From Nanoarchaeota archaeon (GTDB taxonomy: Archaea > EX4484-52 > LFW-46): a stretch of 42,986 nucleotides of DNA. Location of the stretch: contig JAHILE010000003.1 of assembly GCA_018897155.1 (NCBI GenBank), positions 1 to 42,986 on the forward strand. Direction: 5' to 3'. Position 1 is the first letter of the stretch. Each line of letters starts with the position of its first letter. Below are positions 41,019 through 42,986 of this stretch, in pieces. Both the position numbers and the translations under genes were made by a program. The notes below the pieces were generated by a model. It did no database searches and was not told the origin of the DNA. It was given only the letters and a program-made list of their open reading frames with translations.

Positions 41019-41582
41019 TCACTTTACCCCAATACTTTCAAAAATTCCCGCAATCTTGCTCTCCATCTCATGCCGCTCCTCTAGCTCGCGCAGTTCAGTC
41101 GTTATCTCAAGCAGGTCGCGCCAGAATTGCACGTTTTCCTTGCGTTTTTCTCGTGCGAGAAGAGATATATCCAGCATAAAATCGCGCTTGTCTGATAGTT
41201 CCGAAAGCGTGCGCATGAACTCCTTTCTCTGCACAATATCCTCATTCACTTCGGCAATTATCTCGCGATTGACGCGCTTTCTATCATCAACAGCCGTTTT
41301 CAATTCTGCGATTCGCTCGCCCAAGAAACGCACGCGGTCAAACAGATTTCCGATTATTATCGGGCTGATGCGCTGAAGCGACTTTATTTCCTCGTCTTCT
41401 GCACGAGGCATTGTTTCTCTTTCGCGCACCTTGATTATCTTCTCTTTTGGCTCCTTTTCAAGATAGGGCTCCTCTTTTTCAAGAAACTGCTGCGGCTCGG
41501 GCTCTTCAAGTTCACGATAGTCGTCCTGCGGCTTGATGTAGCGCTTTGTCAGATCAGCAACTTCTTTTGGAGGGCGAACCAT
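41019..41582 (-). CDS. Coiled-coil protein (187 aa)
   Basis: The start at 41582 (MVRPPKEVADLTKRY) has GTGAT just upstream, in the same context as the next gene's start. Residues 1-~65 are acidic and Pro/Glu-rich (LEEPEPQQFLEKEEPYLEKE). Residues ~70-187 form long helices with heptad character (NLFDRVRFLGERIAELKTAV; QRKEFMRTLSELSDKRDFML; RDLLEITTELRELEERHEM). No enzymatic motif is seen. It forms a two-gene operon with the CIYC protein. Function unknown; a structural or scaffolding role is likely. Confidence 0.7.
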   Translation of the reverse strand: MVRPPKEVADLTKRYIKPQDDYRELEEPEPQQFLEKEEPYLEKEPKEKIIKVRERETMPRAEDEEIKSLQRISPIIIGNLFDRVRFLGERIAELKTAVDDRKRVNREIIAEVNEDIVQRKEFMRTLSELSDKRDFMLDISLLAREKRKENVQFWRDLLEITTELRELEERHEMESKIAGIFESIGVK

Positions 41583-41605
41583 AAGCATCACATTTTTGAA
41601 TTACG

Positions 41606-41632
41606 AAAGACGCAGCAATAGGACTTAAGACA
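41606..41632 (-). promoter_or_regulatory. 27-nt leader motif shared with 40639-40665
   Basis: The two stretches agree at 23 of 27 positions (AAAGAC-x-x-A-x-CA-x-TAGGACTTAAGACA). Each lies a short distance downstream of a minus-strand TTTAAATAC TATA box, so the motif would be at or just after the transcription start of both minus-strand units. Confidence 0.5.
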
Positions 41633-41731
41633 AACGTCAATTACAACCGTGTTTACAGATATATTCGTGAAAGGTGTATTTAAAGGTTTGATAAATATCT
41701 TTTAATGATATATTGAATTTGAAAGCTTATA

Positions 41732-41768
41732 AATATCGGATAACAAAATAAATATACTATCCGATATT
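41732..41768 (+). promoter_or_regulatory. Fic promoter flanked by a perfect 11-bp inverted repeat
   Basis: AATATCGGATA (41732-41742) and TATCCGATATT (41758-41768) surround the TATA-like AAATAAATATAC. The Fic ATG is at 41780, ~27 nt from the box. A repressor on the two arms would cover the promoter completely. Confidence 0.75.
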
Positions 41769-41779
41769 GAAGGAATTTT

Positions 41780-42712
41780 ATGCAAAACGAACTGCGCGAT
41801 AATTTAATATTCCTGCGCATTGAAGAAAAGAAGCGCCGTTTAGACAATATACGACCTCTTTCAAAATCCGCACTTGAAAAACTAAAAGAACGTTTCGTTG
41901 TAGAATGGACTTATAATTCAAATGCAATAGAAGGCAATACGCTGACGCTAAACGAAACAAAACTTGTTCTTGAAAGAGGACTAACCATAAAAGGCAAATC
42001 TTTAAGAGAGCACTTTGAAGCAATAAATCATAAGAATGCAATAGCACATCTTGAGAGCATTGCCGGAAACAAAGAATCGATAACTGAAGACTTGATTAAA
42101 AAACTGCATGCTTTAATATTGAAAGAAATAGACGATTCTGAAGCAGGAATTTATCGCAGCGTGCGCGTCAGAATCCTTGAAGCAATATTCACTCCGCCGG
42201 ACCCGCTAAAAATTCCTGCACTCATGTCCGAATTGATTAATTGGCTAAAAAATGAAAAATCACCTACTGTAGAAGTTGCTGCTTTAGCGCATTATAAACT
42301 GGTTCGAATACATCCCTTTATCGACGGAAATGGAAGAACATCAAGACTTCTGATGAACCTGATATTAATGAAAAACGGTTTTCCGCCTGCAGTAGTTCTT
42401 AATGCTGAAAGGAAAAAATACTGCGACAGATTAAAAAAAGCGGATTCTGGCGATTTAATGCCATTTGTAAATATGATGGCGCAATCTGTCGAGCGCTCGC
42501 TTGACTTGTATTTAGAGGCTCTGGAACCATCAAAATCAGGTGAAGAAAAAGCGCTCATTCCGCTCAGTGAAGCTGCAAAAGGAACGCCTTACAGCGCAGA
42601 ATATCTGAGCCTTCTTGCGCGAACCGGAAAACTCGGCGCAATAAAAATCTCGAGAAATTGGGTTATTTCTAAGGACGAACTGAAAAAATACATCGAGAAA
42701 ATGAAAAAATAA
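41780..42712 (+). CDS. Fic-domain protein (class II, self-inhibited AMPylator)
   Basis: The catalytic motif HPFIDGNGRTSR is at 178-189 with His178, and matches HPFxxGNGRxxR exactly, so AMP transfer from ATP to protein hydroxyls is likely. The N-terminal helix carries SNAIEGN at 47-53, the S/TxxxE(G/N) inhibitory motif that places Glu51 in the ATP pocket. A C-terminal DNA-binding helix-turn-helix (LSEAAKGTPYSAEYLSLLAR…ISKDELKKYIE) suggests it represses itself through the palindrome at its promoter. The 310-residue length is normal for DUF4172/Fic_N-type proteins. AAGGA also precedes the ATG. Confidence 0.92.
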   Translation: MQNELRDNLIFLRIEEKKRRLDNIRPLSKSALEKLKERFVVEWTYNSNAIEGNTLTLNETKLVLERGLTIKGKSLREHFEAINHKNAIAHLESIAGNKESITEDLIKKLHALILKEIDDSEAGIYRSVRVRILEAIFTPPDPLKIPALMSELINWLKNEKSPTVEVAALAHYKLVRIHPFIDGNGRTSRLLMNLILMKNGFPPAVVLNAERKKYCDRLKKADSGDLMPFVNMMAQSVERSLDLYLEALEPSKSGEEKALIPLSEAAKGTPYSAEYLSLLARTGKLGAIKISRNWVISKDELKKYIEKMKK

Positions 42713-42906
42713 CGCGCGTTCTTGCTGAAGTTGAGAAGGCGAAATGATTCTTAATCGCGACAAAATCCGCAAAAGGCGCGCAATATGTCTTTTAATGATA
42801 TATTAGCGAAAAAAAGGGGGGAGAAAATCAAAACTTACGAAGGTCTATTGTTCCAATATTTTCATTGGAAAAATTAAGAACTCAAACATTAGACCTCTTG
42901 CATAAT
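42713..42906. repeat. Spacer after fic with direct repeat and imperfect inverted repeat
   Basis: TCTTTTAATGATATATT at 42788-42804 repeats 41698-41714, so fic is flanked by 17-nt direct repeats. AGGTCTATTGTT (42841-42852) and AACATTAGACCT (42885-42896) form an inverted repeat with one mismatch, enclosing CCAAT-ATTTTC-ATTGG. A 30-codon frame at 42785 is too short to support. Confidence 0.5.
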
Positions 42907-42928
42907 TATAAGGGCGTCAGCCCTTATA
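42907..42928 (-). terminator. Terminator hairpin near the right edge
   Basis: TATAAGGGC-GTCA-GCCCTTATA is a perfect 9-bp hairpin. It lies 18 nt after the stop of a minus-strand frame that enters from the right edge, so it is the likely end of that transcript. Confidence 0.55.
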
Positions 42929-42945
42929 TCTTTTAATTCCTGATG

Positions 42946-42984
42946 TTAACCGACAAACTCGTTCAAGTCAAACCCTTGGTTCAT
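42946..42984 (-). CDS. Probable C-terminal end of a gene entering from the right (partial)
   Basis: The minus strand reads MNQGFDLNEFVG then TAA at 42946-42948. The 12 visible residues are too few to identify a family; the Met may be internal. A terminator-like hairpin follows at the right distance, which is the main support. Confidence 0.3.
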   Translation of the reverse strand: MNQGFDLNEFVG

Positions 42985-42986
42985 CA

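Noticed and set aside
42785-42877. 30-codon plus-strand frame starting MSFNDILAKKRGEK
   Set aside because: It begins in the 17-nt direct repeat and runs into an inverted repeat; too short and without a recognisable family.
1-42986. CRISPR array
   Set aside because: No series of three or more equally spaced identical repeats was found; the direct repeats seen have only two copies.

Overview
The window is archaeal. It encodes a proteasome-activating nucleotidase (PAN), RNA polymerase subunit Rpo7, Spt4, ribosomal proteins S24e and S27ae, FEN1, the rRNA endonuclease Nob1, an archaeal-type RNase P RNA and an intron-bearing tRNA-Ala. Many genes carry a TATA-like box about 25-30 nt before the start codon (leaderless style). 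Others carry a GGTG/GTGAT-type Shine-Dalgarno. Short spacers, many small membrane proteins, large Cys-rich surface proteins and a compact layout suggest a small-genome lineage of the DPANN type (Diapherotrites/Micrarchaeota-like). That placement is inference; no 16S gene is present.

Layout. 1-1391: tail of a transposase, then PAN. 1509-8372: two secreted proteins on the minus strand, one a ~1,780-residue repeat protein. 8766-13311: an XRE-type regulator, cysteine desulfurase, Nob1, tRNA-Ala(GGC) with a 76-nt intron, a tRNA-dihydrouridine synthase whose end is antisense to that tRNA, and a small unknown. 13478-17793: an OB-fold/RPA-like protein, two small membrane proteins (one frameshifted), an AbiEi/AbiEii toxin-antitoxin pair and a pentapeptide-repeat protein. 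17872-24514: H+-pyrophosphatase, GNAT, a MntA/HepT pair whose HepT gene is broken, then an rpo7-spt4-rps24e-rps27ae information cluster invaded by HicBA and a DUF3850 gene. 24592-31423: two divergent MFS genes, FEN1, ferredoxin, a ZIP transporter, a paralogous membrane-protein pair, RdgB/Ham1 and a methyltransferase. 31648-34722: RNase P RNA, small proteins, a PspC operon and a PEF-CTERM surface protein. 35076-42986: a large TIM-barrel-like protein, a PadR regulator, a structured non-coding region, a HerA-like ATPase, a two-gene coiled-coil operon and a Fic protein under a strong palindrome.

The most unusual signal is a set of dispersed hairpin elements. One family carries the conserved blocks AGCCGAGAG and CGAACGGATTT and occurs three times: downstream of nob1, in the spacer before the HerA-like gene, and in frame inside the HerA-like gene itself. 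A second hairpin pair with the core TTTCAAGCTTT is shared by the tRNA-Ala intron and RNase P RNA. Together they look like a small palindromic mobile element that tolerates insertion into protein and RNA genes, comparable in idea to the palindromic elements of Rickettsia. Other leads are a structured ~250-nt RNA candidate at 37721-37975 with two mutually exclusive folds and an H/ACA-like 5' hairpin, a HepT gene split by a ~104-bp segment carrying an 11-bp inverted repeat, a 27-nt motif shared by two 5' leaders, and four toxin-antitoxin/Fic modules in 43 kb.
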